Shown here: positions 11,802 to 27,000 of the stretch, piece by piece
Layout of the letters: the number at the start of each line of letters is the position of its first letter
How positions within the stretch are numbered: the stretch's first letter is position 1
NCBI GenBank assembly: GCA_024734495.1
Contig: JALMQS010000187.1
Location: 15,457,173 to 15,521,172 of the forward strand
Direction: 5' to 3'
DNA length: 64,000 nt
From: Forficula auricularia
Taxonomy: Eukaryota; Arthropoda; Insecta; Dermaptera; Forficulidae
Position numbers and translations under genes: made by a program
The notes under the pieces: generated by a model
Databases searched by the model: none
What the model saw: the letters and a program-made list of their open reading frames with translations, nothing else
Told to the model about the DNA's origin: nothing

Positions 11802-12027
11802 ACATCAATTCTTTCTTGATGCAAGGCAAGAATTGTTGGATGGTCGCATTCGGGTTAGTGATGTAGGAGTAGCAGCCCGGGTAACAGCTTTATTGTTCCA
11901 AGCTGATGCCACAAATTCATATACTTTAGAACAAGTGTGTGAAGCTCTGTGTCCATCAGGGCCAAATTCGACCAAAACTCCTCAAGATATGATGAAAGAT
12001 GCCCTTCAACATATAAGTCAACTGAAG
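11802..12027 (+). CDS. dnr1: dnr1 exon: FERM F1/F2 segment
   Basis: Acceptor ttttcag ends at 11801 and donor gtaagc starts at 12028. One base completes the preceding codon, then 75 codons begin HQFFLDARQELLDGRIRV and end ALQHISQLK, phase 0. The start aligns with the RHLFFLHVKEDLL region of MYLIP. It includes an insect-like insertion, EALCPSGPNSTKTPQDM. Confidence 0.88.
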
Positions 12028-15000
12028 GTAAGCTTTATTTTCTATATATACCTACATATAAAACGAATATTTTCTATTCTATAATATGTAAAAAGTATAA
12101 AAAACTTATCTAAATCATTCATTTATTTTGATATTGTTTTGAATGCAAGAAGGAAGGGGTGCACCAGGGTGCATATTGAAACTTCTGTGAGATTTTATCG
12201 TGAAAAGAAAATAGAGGAGAGGGGAGACCTGATATGGCATTTAAAGGAGAAGAAGATGAGTTTGAGGAGCATCTTAGGGCCGGTTGTATATCGCAAAGTA
12301 AATGCTTTTTACAAGTGACAAAGGGTAGATGGTAAATGGAGGGACTGGGATGGCCAATCAGATGACAGGCACTGAAAGTGATAAAACAATAATAAAAACT
12401 TTATTTAATCATTTGTTAAAATTTAGTAGGGGTCGGGTTAGGTTAGGGGTTAGCGTACCAGCCTGCTTACCAAGTGGACCCGGGTTCGAATTCGACTCGA
12501 GGCATCCGGCTAAAATCTGATCCCTAGGTAGAGACAAATTTAGAAAAAATAAAAATAAGTATCGTAAATTGGCTTATGGCTAGAAAGGCCGAAAAGCCAA
12601 AAAAAAAAATATTTAGTATTGTCTCTCGTAGCATTTTAGAAAAAAATATTTAAATTTCTAATAAATTACAAATAAATAATAAAAAGTATCATTAAATTAA
12701 TGAAAAGAGAGGGATTCCAATTCTTTGCTCGTGAGTATATTTTTGGGAACAATTAAGAGGCCTATAAAACAAGCAAAATCAATCGATCAACCTGTATTGA
12801 AGAAGATTTTCTACAGTGAGCTATATATTTAGATATATATAATATTAAAAATCGAAGAAAATCAAAAATAACTAGATAAAAATTATTTTATAAATCATTA
12901 CTTCCAAATTAGCTAATCAATTAAAAAATGAGGATCGCAATAGATATACAAAAATATGCCTCTAAGCGCAAATGTTTGACAATTCCTGACTAATGAACTA
13001 TTTTGAATTTTACTTCATAAATTATTAATTAGGTTTTAATTTAGAAACAAAATTTAAATAAATTAATATGCTTATTCCAAAAATAGAAAAATTAAACTAA
13101 AAAAAAAGTAGAAAATATAGTTTACTAGCTGCAAGGCCCGTCTTCGGCGGCCCTCTTGCTAGCCAGGGGGCACGCCCCCTGGACCCCAACCCACGAACCC
13201 CACCCTCACCCCCACCACACACCTCGAACCCCGCACCCCATCCACTCTGGACTCCACCCCGTGTCCTCCAACCCTGCGCACCACACCCCAGCCTAGCCCC
13301 TGGACCCCACCCCCGCTACACCCCTTGAACTCCACCCCCTGCACCTCACCCTACTCCGCCTCACTCCCTCACCCCACCCCTATTCCACCCCGCGCACCCC
13401 ATACCCTAACCCATCCCCACTCCATTCCACCCCCGCATTCACCCTCCGCACACAGTTTTAGCATTTCTAGCCTTGTAGTGACCCACAGATTATGTATAGA
13501 AAATTTGGTTGAGTTTGGTCCAAGAGAAAGAATTTTCATTTTTTGACCCCCCCCCATTTCGGGTGATCAATTTTTGCACTTCTAGCTCTCTAAAGGCCCA
13601 GAGATTATGTATACAAAATTTGGTTGAGTTTGCTCCAAGGGCAAGAATTTACATTTTTTCACTCTCCTCCCTTTTTGGGTGGTTTTTTGGGAAAATTTTT
13701 TTAAACAAAAGTTGTCAGAAATCACATCCCCTACAACTTTGTTTATCATAAAATTTGCCGTAGGGTTAATAGTTTAGGAGTTATTTGATAATTTTCATTT
13801 GTGCGCCCCCCAAACCCCCTTCTGGGGTCAAAATATCAAAACGTTATATAGCTAAAAACGTAAGTTAGAAGACATCTGATGTAAATATGAAATTTCATAA
13901 TAATCCCTTCAGCCGTTTTTACGTGAATCGTGAGCAACTTTTCGGAAACCACTGAAACAGACAGACAGACAGACATGAATTTTTTGAGGATGTTTTCGTT
14001 CATAACTTTGCTTGAAACGTGTGCAACCAAAATTCGGCGTGATTTGGAGCAATATACAGACAAAACCTTAATTATATATAGAGAGAGAGATTTGGAGCAA
14101 TGTACAGACAAAACCTTAATTTTATATATATAGATTTCTCATTAAACTAATTTAAATATTGTTATTTGAAATCTTAAAAGTGGTTCATCCTGAAGATGTT
14201 ATCATTTTCTTGTTCTGAAATGAATATCTCTAACCAGATGTTTTTTTCACTCACTTGCTCATTCGCTCTCCTCTGATCCATATATACGAAACCAAAATAG
14301 CACAGTTGTATAAATTATCCATTCATTTTTGAAGCTAGCTCTAAATAATTATTATTAAATCTTAGATCCTATAACATTTTCTAGAATTATCTCTCATAAT
14401 ACGTAAATTTAAAATATATTATAATAATTTTTTGGCCCTGCTTACTTATATAATTATAATTTCTTAGTTTATTTATTTATTTATTTTTATTTAATCATAT
14501 ATTATAATTACAAATATAAGAATATTAATAGTAGCTATTTTGAAGACTATACCTAATATTTGTATGAACACTACATAATAAAATGGAACCTTCTCCTATA
14601 GATGCACCTAGTTATTAGGCAACACTTTACTCGAGCTAAATTTAATTCTGGGTGCATATAATATAATGGGTGGGATACCGCAGCGATAATTCGAATTCGG
14701 AGCACAATATTTGGAAATTTGATATCAAATTATATACATGTCAGTTCTGTCGTTACAGTACAAATGTATTATTTACAGTACACTTTTGCTTGAAAAATAC
14801 AATAGTATACATTAACATTAAAATAATTTAGTTTCTAGTACATTCCATAAAATATCTCAAAAGTAGTACATTTATGACACATTAATACCTCGATTATTAC
14901 GGTTATTGTTGCCCCGAAAAATACCAAAATAATCGAATCCCTTGGGGGGTCGGGTAGGCTAGGGGTTAGCATGTCACCCTGATAACCAAGAGGCCCGGGT

Positions 15001-18000
15001 TCGAATCCGACTCGAGGCATCCGGCTAAAACCTGACCCCGGGGGGGGATAGAGACAAATTTGTTAAAAATAATTACTATCGTAAATTGGCTAATGGCTAG
15101 AAAGGCCGAAAAGCCAAAAAAACAAAAAAAAAAAAACAAATCAATCCCCTATAGAAAAAAGGAAGGTAGCTGGGGATGCGAGTTTTGAAAGATTGAAGAT
15201 TTATGTCACCGGAAAGACGGATGAGGGAAGAAAATTTTAGTCTCTAAAGTCATAGGGATAAACAAGTCAGCAAATACGTTTGTTCGGTTAGTATCTAATT
15301 TAATCCCTAAGGGGTGTTAAATGTTTAAAAATCGTGTGTATCGCACAAATAAGGTTTAATTGGGGATTTTACATAGGGAAAGTGGGTTTTAGCTGAAACA
15401 TGATATTAATTAATAAAGTAAAGGAGTGTAGTTTCACAATGAATGAAATAAAACTCAAAGAAGTTATACAGACTCAATATATTTCGGGTTGTTAGTCCAT
15501 CTCCAGGAGTTTACAGATTAAAAACTGGAAGATGGACTAATAACCCGAAATATATTGAGTCTGTATAAACCTCTTTGAGTTTTATTTCATTCATTGTGAA
15601 ACTATACTCCCTTTACTTTATTAATTTAATTGGGGATTATTGATTTTATCATATCATATTATACAAACGCTATGGCTTAAGGAATTTTTCTAGGCTTTTA
15701 CGACACTTGAAGCATAATAAATCATATACTGAAATGTTAATATTTATTGTGATAAATGATAAAATTTCGATAAGTGCACATCGAAACAGAAGTAATTTAA
15801 GTAAAAGGAAAAGGTTCCATTTCAAAAAGGCAGGGATTCCAGATAATTGGGAGTAATTTTTTATAAGGGAACGTGCGAGGCTTTAGTCACGTAGCTTGTT
15901 TATAACAAAAACTAAAGCATTAATTTCCTTATTAAATTTTTTTAAAATGACCCGAGCAAGGCTAAAGAAAGGACCAGTGGGAGAGAACTTATGTTTATTC
16001 ATAGGTGTGAATAGTGTGTTTCAAAATGAAAATTACAAGAAAACATTTTTGTTAGGATATTAAGAGACCTATTCAAAAATACCAGACTCGAAGAGATGCG
16101 CAAATTTTTTTTCAGCAGGTATTTTTTATCTATCATTTGAACTACTTATTTTATAGCAACCAAAATTCGAAAGTGCTCAAACTAAACTACTTTCGTGAAT
16201 TTTTTACAAATTTTTAAAACAAAGGGATTGCAGATTTAGAAAGGGGACACGATTCGAGGCGATTTTGAAGGCTTATACCGTGCAACTGGGGCGTCAAAAT
16301 AAATATTAAAAGATGACGTACTTAATAGGATTCTTGAAAGTCCATTCAACAATACCAGTATTCCACACTCTATGGGTTGTGGGAAATTTATTTTTCATCA
16401 GCACTTTAATGTTTGCTGAAAATTCTTAATTTTTTACCTACTTTGGCTTTGGTTTATCTGCAAAACTCTCAAATTTTACTTCTAGCCGAATTTTAAGACT
16501 ATTCCCTGAAGTTTTACTTTTTTCTATACTGTGCCCTTATTAATCATATTTAGATATAATATTAATTAATTTATTTATAATAATTCGCTTTATAAAACAT
16601 ATGCTAACATATCCAGAATTCAATAAGGAAACATCCTCTAATCATTATGAAGAAAATTCACTTAACAGATCTATTTAAAACTGGTCCATTCTTAAGATAT
16701 GTTTTTAAATTTTTATTTTAAAATATTTGTTGTTTAGAACCTTCAAAATTTAATTTTCTTTAAGGTAGTTGTTTCGCGACAATACTAGCAAAAAGTTAAT
16801 GCTAGAAGAGACAATAAGGATTCATAATTCAAGGCCAAAACTTTTTACTGTTTATGTACCACTACTAACCAATCCCGTGCTCGTTTGACAAATTTGGCAA
16901 CACTGCCCGAGCTTGTATATATTTTATCATAGAAATTTCAGATAAAGTACATTATAAAGGGAGATTTATAAAACAAAAAGTTCTTAATAAGCGATTGAAA
17001 GCTGTTGCGACAATGGCTGAAGCGAAAAAAACGTCAAAAAATTTATTAAATTTAACCCACTTTTTAGGTTAAATAAATGCGTTATTGCCAGCTTGTTTTT
17101 AGTGTAAATTTTTCATTATACATTTTTAATTATTTATTCATTATTATCTGTGTTGTAACTATGAATTAAACTTTTGTTAAAAAATGTATTAGTTTTTGTT
17201 TAATGTTGGTTTAGTTTATTAATTATAATTATATATGTATGTAAACTTTCCGGTATTCCTTATAGTGCAATGTATAAGAGCTTAAAAACTCTTGGAAAAT
17301 CTTTGGAATTCAATATCTCTGGAACTATATTGTTCATAGATTTCGTTTTGCCACCAATCGATGCAAAACTATTTAAATAATAATCTCTCTAAATTTCAAA
17401 AAAATCCTAAGAAAACTCATATGGTGAAACAACTACCTTAATAAGAATGTTATTATTATTAATTATTATTAATATTAGCCAGCTTCTGCTTTATATGAGA
17501 AAATGTTATTTACCTTTACTTCTAAAATGTCTATAATTTTTATTAACATTTAATATGGACATTAATGGTTTAGTTTTTGTTACGCACAGGCTACGTGACT
17601 GAAGCCTCGCAATCGATTCTGGCCTCGCACGTCCCCTTTCAGAAAATGACTCCCAATTCTTTGAAATCTCTGCCTTAACCTCCTTTTGAAAGGGAATTTA
17701 TTCTTTCTCACATAATTTACTTCTATGTCCACTTGGACAGTTTATAAACAAGAAAAAATCGAAATTTTATTCTTTATTACAAAAAATATTAAAATATAGC
17801 AATAAGTAGGCTTTCATATACATTATACATATATGCTTCTTTGAATAATTTATTCTAATTGAAATTATGTTTGCTTATAATACTATAAGTAGTGACATGA
17901 CGCTTCTAAAGACAACATCGATTTTAAAAGATCCTTGGCTGTTTGATTCGAACTATGTATATATATATATATACTAGCTGCGACGCCCGCCTTCGGCTGC

Positions 18001-21000
18001 CCTCTTGTTAGTCAGGGAGCAACGGCCCCTGGTCCCCATTCCATCCACTCACCCCGGACCCCTCTGCACCCCACCCCTGCATTCCTCCTCCGCACCCCAA
18101 CCCCATTCCACCTCCGCAAACACCCCGGGCCCCCTGCACCCCATCCAGTTTTTGCATTTCTAGCTCCCTAGTGACCCACAGATTATGTATACAAAATTTG
18201 GTTGAGTTTGGTCCAAGGGCAAGAATTTTCATTTTTTGACCCCCCCCCCATTTTGGGTAGTTAGTTTTTGCATTTCTAGCCTTCTAGTGGCCCACAGATT
18301 ATCTATACAAAATCCAAGGTCCAAGGGCAAGAAAGATACGAAGCCTTTTGTGTTTTAGACCACAAAATCAAAAATCTCCCATTTTTCAGTTCGGGGGTCA
18401 AATTTCAAAAAAATAAAAAAAACTTTCCCTAGATTTAGCATTAATAAACCTATGTACCGAATTTGAATGCTAAAACTTAAAATCTCAAGGAGATAGAGCA
18501 CTTTAAAAATTTCAAAAATTTACCACAAAATAATTAAGTAATGGAGAGGGATTCAGCCAATGGGTAGCCTCTGCTGAATAAAAACTCCCAATTATGGAAA
18601 ACGTTTCGGCTTTAATTAAATAATGCCATCATCAGTTCATAAGAGCTGAAAAAAGCGATAGAGCACACATGTAAAATTACAATAAAATTTTTTACAAAAA
18701 ATCCAAACTTGTTAATTTCAAAATTATATCTTACAGTATTGGCGACACAATTAATTTTATAAATAAATTGTCCGCAGGCAGAGTTGTTGTGGATTTTAAC
18801 ATAATATAATTATAATATAATTATATGATTATTATTATCATAATTATATGAATTACAAAATGGTACATGCAAATCTTGAGTGTGCTCTCACTTGAGTATA
18901 CGCATGTACCATTTTGTAATTCATATAATTTTGTATATTATGTTAAAATCCACAACAACTCTGCCTGCGGACAATTTATTTATAAAATTAATTGTGTCGC
19001 TAATACTGTAAGATATAATTTTGTAATTAACTAGTTTGGATCTTTTTGTGAAAAATTTTATTGTAATTTTACATGTGTGCTCTATCGCTTTTTTCAGCTC
19101 TTAGGAACTGATGATGACATTATTTAATTAAAGCCGAAACGTTTTCCATAATTGGGAGTTTTTATTCAACAGAGGCTACCCATTGGCTGAATCCCTCTCC
19201 ATTACTTAATTATATACATATACAGCCATCAAAATTGTATCAACTTAACCACAAAATGACTATATCTATGTTTCGGGGACAAATAATAATAAATAAAATA
19301 CTCAAATATGTTTTTTTGTATTTCAATGCTTCACCATTCTAAGCTAAACAAACCCATATCGATATCTTTTCTGGTTTAAGAGATCTTGAAAACTCTGAAA
19401 ACACATTTTGGGACTCTTTCCCCCCGTTAGGGTTCAAATTTCAAAAAATCCCTTCTTAGCACACCCATAAATCGTTGAAAGAATATACACTCCAAATTTC
19501 ATCTTTCTAGGTAATCGGTTTAGGCTGTGCTTTGATAGATGAATGAATGAATGAAACATCACCTTTTCTTTTTATATTAAGATATATACACTTTAAAACA
19601 ACTTTAGAATTAGAAACCGTGCCTTGACTAAAGTAGAAAATATAAATAAATTTTCTAATATCATCAGTTCAACCAACATCAGTTGACCAACCCGAAAAAA
19701 TATCGGGCTTTAGTATTTATTCTATTTTTAATATATGCGTTAAAATTATAGCCGGGAATCAATAATCGATTAGGTGTCAATAGATGAGAGAGACTCCCTT
19801 ATCACTCAGCAATATTTACCTTTTTAAGGATGATTTTTGTGTAAACAAAAATGTACATTTTAAAATTGATATCCGAACTAGCAGGGTACTTGTTATTTGT
19901 TATCATTTTTTGATAAGAAAAGGGGGTCGTCACACCTGACAGATGAGGCCTGATTTAATGTCCATGCTATACTTGGAAAATGAAAGGACTATTTGATAAA
20001 AAATTTGTAATTTTAAATTTAATCTACTTTTTTTTTTACTTACCTATTCTATTAAAATAAATATACGGCTCGGTACGCTTGAGAGGTAGGCGAAGTCTGG
20101 TGGACTGAAATATTGAATTCTTTAGAAAAAATTTATTTATATATTTTTGCTTAAGTATAGTGTTTAAAGATAGAACTTTGAGAAAAACAATTTTCAAGCA
20201 TAATTTTTTCCATTTCTCTGGAAAGGCAGAATGTTGTTTAACGTTCATTCTGGTGGCAAAATATTTTTATTTCTAAATTAAAAAATGTATTAGATAGTGG
20301 AGGCGACTTGTGGGTCAGTGGGCAGAGTGTCTTAAGTATGCTGGTTCGAGACTGAGTCTCGGCAGATATTTGCAGCCGCCTCCTCTTGGAAAGCAATGGC
20401 AAACTACCAAGAGTATAATTGTCTAGCCAACCTCTCCTAGCCGTTCGGAACCGGCGTTAAAAAGTAGGTCCCGTATATCTGTGTAAAACAGCTAAACACA
20501 CTCAGCACAATACAGGTAAATGTGGAGAGGTGCCGAAACGTCAGGGAGACCTGATATGGCACTTAAAGAAGATTAGATTTTGGGCTTTCCAGCTTCACAT
20601 TTTCAAAAAAAAAATAGAATTATTATGAACGGGGGGGGGGGGGGGGGCTATCCCTTGAAATTTCTTCCACTTCTTCTTTTCACGATGCATGGATCCACCT
20701 CAGACTACAGGAGTCGCACCTTCTTGTATAAATATCATTAAAAAACCCCTCTATGTCAAGTTTCAATATTCTAACTCGTACACTTCGCCCACAAAAACTA
20801 AAAAAATGCCAAATCACTAAAATTTTCGGACACCGACTTGAAAAAGTTTTCACTTTTCTTTTTCATCTAATTAACAAGTTTAAAAAAAGCTTTTTAATTT
20901 GTTTATATGTTGCAGTAAAACCCCGTTTTAGTAAGAACGCGTTTTTACTAGTTAAAGCGCCTTTCGGTGAATACCTTTGTGGCAACTAGAGTTTGCTGAT

Positions 21001-24000
21001 GTTGGTTGAGTTTGGTACAAAGGTCTAGAATCTTCATTTTTGACCTTCCTCCTCATTTTGAGTGTTTCTTTTTAAAACGAAAATGTCAAAAAAAAATAAG
21101 CAAAGTTGTAGAGGATGTAATTTTTGACATTTTCGTTTAAAAATTTTTGAAAATAAACACCCACAATGAGGCGGAATGTCAAAAATGAAGATTCTAGACC
21201 TTTGAACCAAACTCAACCAACATCGGTAAACTCTAGTTGCTACAAAGGTATTCAGTGAAACGCGTTTTAACTAGTAAGAACGCGTTCTTACTAAAAAACG
21301 TATTTTTACTGCAACATATATATAATATACTATTATTATACTTACTTACTCAACTTTACTCATATATGTTCAGATCCCCCACATTGATTTTTTTTAATGG
21401 AGAAATTTTTTATTTAGATTTCATATTTTTTTATTTTCTCCAACATCCAACCATGCTCTTTTTTTTATACCTTTTCGTGCATTTTATTTTATTTTTGAGT
21501 TCTTATTATTTTATTTGTTGCATTTAATTTTTTTTTAAATATATTATTTTTCTAGGACGTAAAATTGGGTCTACAAATTGGAAAGTTAAAAAAAAATTTA
21601 AAAAATCACTTTATTTAGATTGTATTATAAGTTTACTACACAAAGATGATATTTTGTCGTCTTTTTCTTTAGCCTTGGACCTTGTGTTATGTAAATGGTG
21701 CTTTTTGTTCTATTAAACTGAACATCTGTCTGAAAGAACTCGATTATTTTTCTTCTATCGCAAAAAATTTCTATATCTATAGTATACATTGTGGTGTGGG
21801 CATTTTAATTAAAAAGTTAGCTGAATTCAGAATCAATGGTTTGGCTTCAGAGTCAGAGGCCGGTAAAGATACTTTTCTTCCATTTGATGATTTTCAATAA
21901 TAATTGGCCTGTGTCCCAAAGGTGAAACTTATTTAGATTTAAACATGTATTCCCACGTATATTTAATAACAATCATATTTAATATTTTTTCTCTCATTTG
22001 AAAATTTCTTCTGTACATTTTCAAATGGGAGAAAAATGTCTGAACCCACCTCTGACGCCACGATAAATATCCTGGTTTAGGCTATGACTTTTTATTTTTA
22101 AAAACAAAAAAAAATTCGTATTTTTTATTTTACTTTACCATACAGGATATGGTCAAGTCGAGGGGTGAACCGCGACCTAATATCGTGTACACATACTTCC
22201 ACTTCTACTTTCATTTTACTTTCATTTCCAAGTAGAAGACAATAGATGAAGGGGCATTATCTAATGAATTCCAAAATAATTCCAAAGACGTGTACACCTA
22301 ATTCCAATCGCGGTTCACCCCTCGAGTCAAGTATTGTAATTATGCATGAATAAAGTGTTTTTTGCTTCTTTTTTTTTTTTGAAATATCTAAAAAACGGCT
22401 GAAACTATTTTGGTTAAAAAATTGGGGCGAAACCATGGCATTTCGGCCTACAAAAAAGCCCTAATAAGTGAACATCGAAAAAATTATATTTTTCGAGATA
22501 ATAATATTGTTTTGTCAAAATATCTGTTAGTTTGTTAGTATGTGCGTTACCAATTTTTTTAATTAAACTATCGAATAACATTTAAAAAAATATACACAGA
22601 CCTTATATTTAAAATATTTTAATTTATTAAAAAAATGTTTTATCACTTTTGAAATTATTTTTTTTAATTCTTGCCAAATAGCAGATGTGGGGTTAATCAC
22701 CCGAAAAAAACCTTAAGCATGGCCTTGCTTATGATATCTTTTTTTCGCAATTCACGATCTTAGGAATAAGAAAGAATGAATTCATTCTTCGATAGTACTT
22801 CACAAAGGCCAATGTTCAATTTTTTTCCCTCCTAATTGCTCTAGTAATAAAGAACTTTACTCAAATATGAATAACACTTGAAATTTGAATAATGAAAAAT
22901 AAATAATATCAAGTATACCTATATAATTAATTATGAAAAATATTTAATTTTAAATTTAAAAAGAGATAAACTAACGCTAATACACATATAGACACATACA
23001 TTTTGTATAATTATTCTACCTTTGATAAAAACCTAAAATCCACAGAGTTATCATATTGACTTCCGTTGAGTCTAAAGTCCACAGTCCAAAGGCCGTTTTC
23101 CCCTCCTTTATACTTATGTCAGGATCTCCTACGCCTACGGTACTCTATCGTCAAAACGGTCACTACTAAATATACGATATCACTTGTCTCTAGCTCGATT
23201 TCCTTAATTTGCCCCAATTAACAAATAATATATCTATTTAAAAATAACAATATCGAATTCAGAAAATAAAAAAAATTGCATTTAAATCTTTTTTTCTAAA
23301 ATTATATGCTTTCTCTTCATAAGCTAATAATTATTATAAATTATTTACCGCCTTAGACACCTGTTCTTGCTTGATTCGTTTTGTAACATTATCTCGAAGT
23401 ATGTTGGCAAAAATTTAAATATCAAAATATTTGATCCAGATACCCCTAAATAATAATGAAATCACAAACTCTTTCAAGCCTTTACTATTACAACATTAGA
23501 CCCTACAATCATTTCGGGCCCTGGCCAATTGCTTAGTGGTTAATCAGGGTCTGCGAATAGGTATTTGATCGCGAGTTTCGCGCAAAGCATTCTTGATGGA
23601 ATGGAACTATTAACTTTAATTCATCAGAATACAAAGGTGATAGTATCTATTAAGGAGGTTCGGGACTGTTTATCATTTTTATAAGAAAATTCTCAAATTT
23701 TTACCATCGAATCATTGATGCATTAAATATTTATTACCGAAATTTGAATTTGATCGTCTCTCTCATTACCGAGAAATAAATGATTGAAAATTGTCCTTTT
23801 AACCTGGAAGGAAATGGACCGAGTTTTTAAAAGCGTTATAACTTCTATACAAATTATACCATTTTCAATAAATTTATACAGATCAATAATTCAACTTTTA
23901 TGAATCGAATGATATATTTTTCAATAGATTTGTCAGTCTAGTTAATTAGTTATTCATAAATGTAAAAATAGAAACTAGTTTGCAGCCAACAGAATATGGC

Positions 24001-27000
24001 AAAAGCACTAGAACTCTATTTGTTGAAATCGTTTTTGTGTTAAATAAATGTTTTTATAATGAGAAAAAATTCATCTCAATATTCTTTTTATTAATATTAT
24101 CAAAATAAAGATTTTTATTCGAAATTAACCTCATTATTAACAATTTTTTTATTAAAAAATTTGTTATGCAGACGTTGTCATTCTGGAGAAATACAAAAGA
24201 TTTTTTCGAAGATGAACAAGATAGATAAGCAGTCTCGAACTCCTTAAACAGGGAAAGCGCGGAGACACTTCTTCGCTGGTTAGCCGAACCCAAGTGCCAA
24301 ACTTGCTCCGGGCAGTTAAATTATTTTTATTGTAAGCTTTAAAAATTTAATTGTATTATATGTAGAATGACGGAAATCTTTTTTTATTATTTTGTGGTTT
24401 CTTGTAGATTATTTTTCTATAAAATAGTAAAAAAATTGATATTTCGATATTGTTCAATACTAAAATATTATTCTGCTATCTCAACTCCATCCTGAAATCC
24501 TAAAATTTTGTCCCTAGGTGGGGAGAATCACTGACCTCTTTATAATTTGGAATAGATGAATGAAAGTTGTTGACAAGCAGCCTATACTATTTAGGCACGA
24601 TGAGACAGCACTCGTGCCATTATGGCCCACGCATTGACCTTTCAAAGTGCAAACACCAAATCAAATCACCAATGATAGAAAATTCTATTTATCTTTTCAC
24701 CTTCATTCAAAACAAAAAACAAAAAAAAAATTGATTCTTATTTTGTTTTTAATTAAAATTTTCAACTTTGTTAAAAAAAATGATAAGATTAAATTAAAAA
24801 CTCTTCAAATATCATAAATAATTATTATTATTGCTTTTAATTTAAAACTTTTTAAGTAACAAATATTAAATAGAGGAAAAGGTTAACAAATTTCAAGATT
24901 CGGCACGCTCACCAGTTAGAGCCGCCCTAGTAATAACTTTAATATAATAAACTATTGGAATTTTTTTAATTATATTAAGAAAAAATATTTTCTGCGTTTT
25001 TGAACCGGAAGTTCTAAAGCTAGAGAACCCAAAATTTAATGAGCTCTTCATATTGGAAATACAAACATATTGGCACTAGAACGAACTTTCTACTATTCAG
25101 TTATGAAAAAATGATATTTTTTGCGTTTTTGAACTCGAAAGTTCTAAAACTAGCGAACTCCATATTGGAAATACAAACATTTTGGTACTAGAAGTAACTT
25201 ACTATTCTTCAGTTTTCGAGTTATTATAAATAATAAATAATAAATAAATCTTTATTCCTCGACCTGCTTAGAGGCACAAGTCCTCGGTGGCTAGGTCCTC
25301 CAAACATCAATACAATCTATCTACAATACATTAACAAACATCAACAAATTAACTACAACAATTTAACAAATAATAAACAAGTACAAAAAAATAGAAATGT
25401 ATGCTCATTAACAAATAACACGACCATATATTTCCATCAAAAGACAAAAAGTAATTTACAAATTCCCCATAAAAAACCCGATACCAGGAGCAAGCGACGC
25501 ATTAGCCATGGATACCGGAATTCAGACAAACACACAGACGAAAAAATCCTTTTTAAAAGTAACTTGTCTACATGTTTCAGACATTTTTAAACAAAATAGC
25601 CAAATAATAATAATAATAAAAAAATTGCGTGAATTTATAATAGGGCTCCCCGGCAGGGGGGCTCTAGCGTGCCTACCGGGCGTACTGAGTAATATTTGTA
25701 TATTTATTTAATTTTTTATTACAAATAATAATAAATCTCGAACTTGTTCAAATATTAAAAAAAAAAAAATATTTAAATTAATTTTTGAATCACCTTTTCC
25801 AAAATAGACAATAAAATCTAGACATAAAAAACATTTCATAGCAAATTTCTCAGGAAGTTTTATCAATTGATAATGTATATATATATAGGTAATATATTGT
25901 TTTGATATTTTATCATGGTTGGACTTTGACCAACACGCTTGTGAAATGTAAAACCGTGAAGGTTAGTTTGTAAAATCAACGTAAGCAGCCTGGCTGAGAC
26001 TATTGCATACTTTCACTTATTAAGTTAAACAAACCTTTTAAAAAAAAGGCTTGCTTCCTTTTGACCATTTCCTTTCGAGGGTTAATTAGAACATTTCTGA
26101 GAAATTAAAAATAATTTGAATATAAATTTCGATCGATGATTAATTAATATTAATTGTCTTCATTAAATTAGGATACAATATATCTTTTGTTTTTTATTAA
26201 TAGGGTTCAATGTCTAAAAATGAAGATTGACCCTTGCATTCTAGAAGAAAAATTTGCGATGAAATTACTTTAGGAATATTCATGGTTTGGATTGCAGTCG
26301 AAAGTATTTTTGGAGTCGTGTTTTGAAAGTTTACTCGATTCTAATGTAGAAAGACGGAAGTAAATTGGGACCAATACAAATTTCAAAGTCCAAATAATCA
26401 ATTGCATAGTGGAACTATTCAATTTCAAAATGAAATTAATTAAATTAAATTTCAAAAGAACTATCTGTGATTAATCCCATTTTGAAAAGCTATAGTCTAC
26501 TATAGTCCAGTCATTTGGTTCTAAAAAAAGAGGTTACCTTGGGAGTTTTGAAAATGGGTAATTTTATAGATTTCGATGTGCTTTTTCCGAATTTCAACTT
26601 TGCCACCTCATATCTTTGTCGTTCGCGCCGTCATATTGGAAAAATGGCGCTTAAAAACAGTTTTTTGACAATATCTCCTTTCCGACTCATTTCACGATAA
26701 AAACATTTATATACAAAATTAAACTATATAAAATTTCCTACAATTTATGTAAAATGCTTTTTTTTTGTAAAATTAATAGTTTTGGCGTAGGAGCGCCGCA
26801 AACCATTATACATCTACGCCAACCCGTGACATTTAATTTTAACTGATTACATTTGTGAATTATAAAACATCGCAGTTTTTCCTTTATAAAATGAAAACCA
26901 CTCATCCAAGACAGTCAACAAAATTTCCTAGAGAATGAGACAGAAATCAAGTTTGTAGGATGAGTGGTTTTCATTTTATGAAGGAAAAACTGCGATTTTT

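Noticed and set aside
13159..13751. Proline- and glycine-rich frames
   Set aside because: They arise from C-rich element E sequence, appear on both strands and have no family likeness.
14080..14092. Possible CRISPR-like or regulatory repeats near the (ga)n run
   Set aside because: Simple microsatellite and a duplicated end of element E; no array structure.
14943..15020. Possible functional tRNA gene
   Set aside because: The A and B boxes are clear, but acceptor and anticodon stems do not pair well and the same unit with a poly-A tail occurs elsewhere, so it is a SINE head.
21237..21900. AT-rich frames (96 and 72 codons)
   Set aside because: The first is low-complexity Phe/Leu/Tyr. The second has more balanced composition, but no splice structure or family that I recognise; not enough to call a gene.
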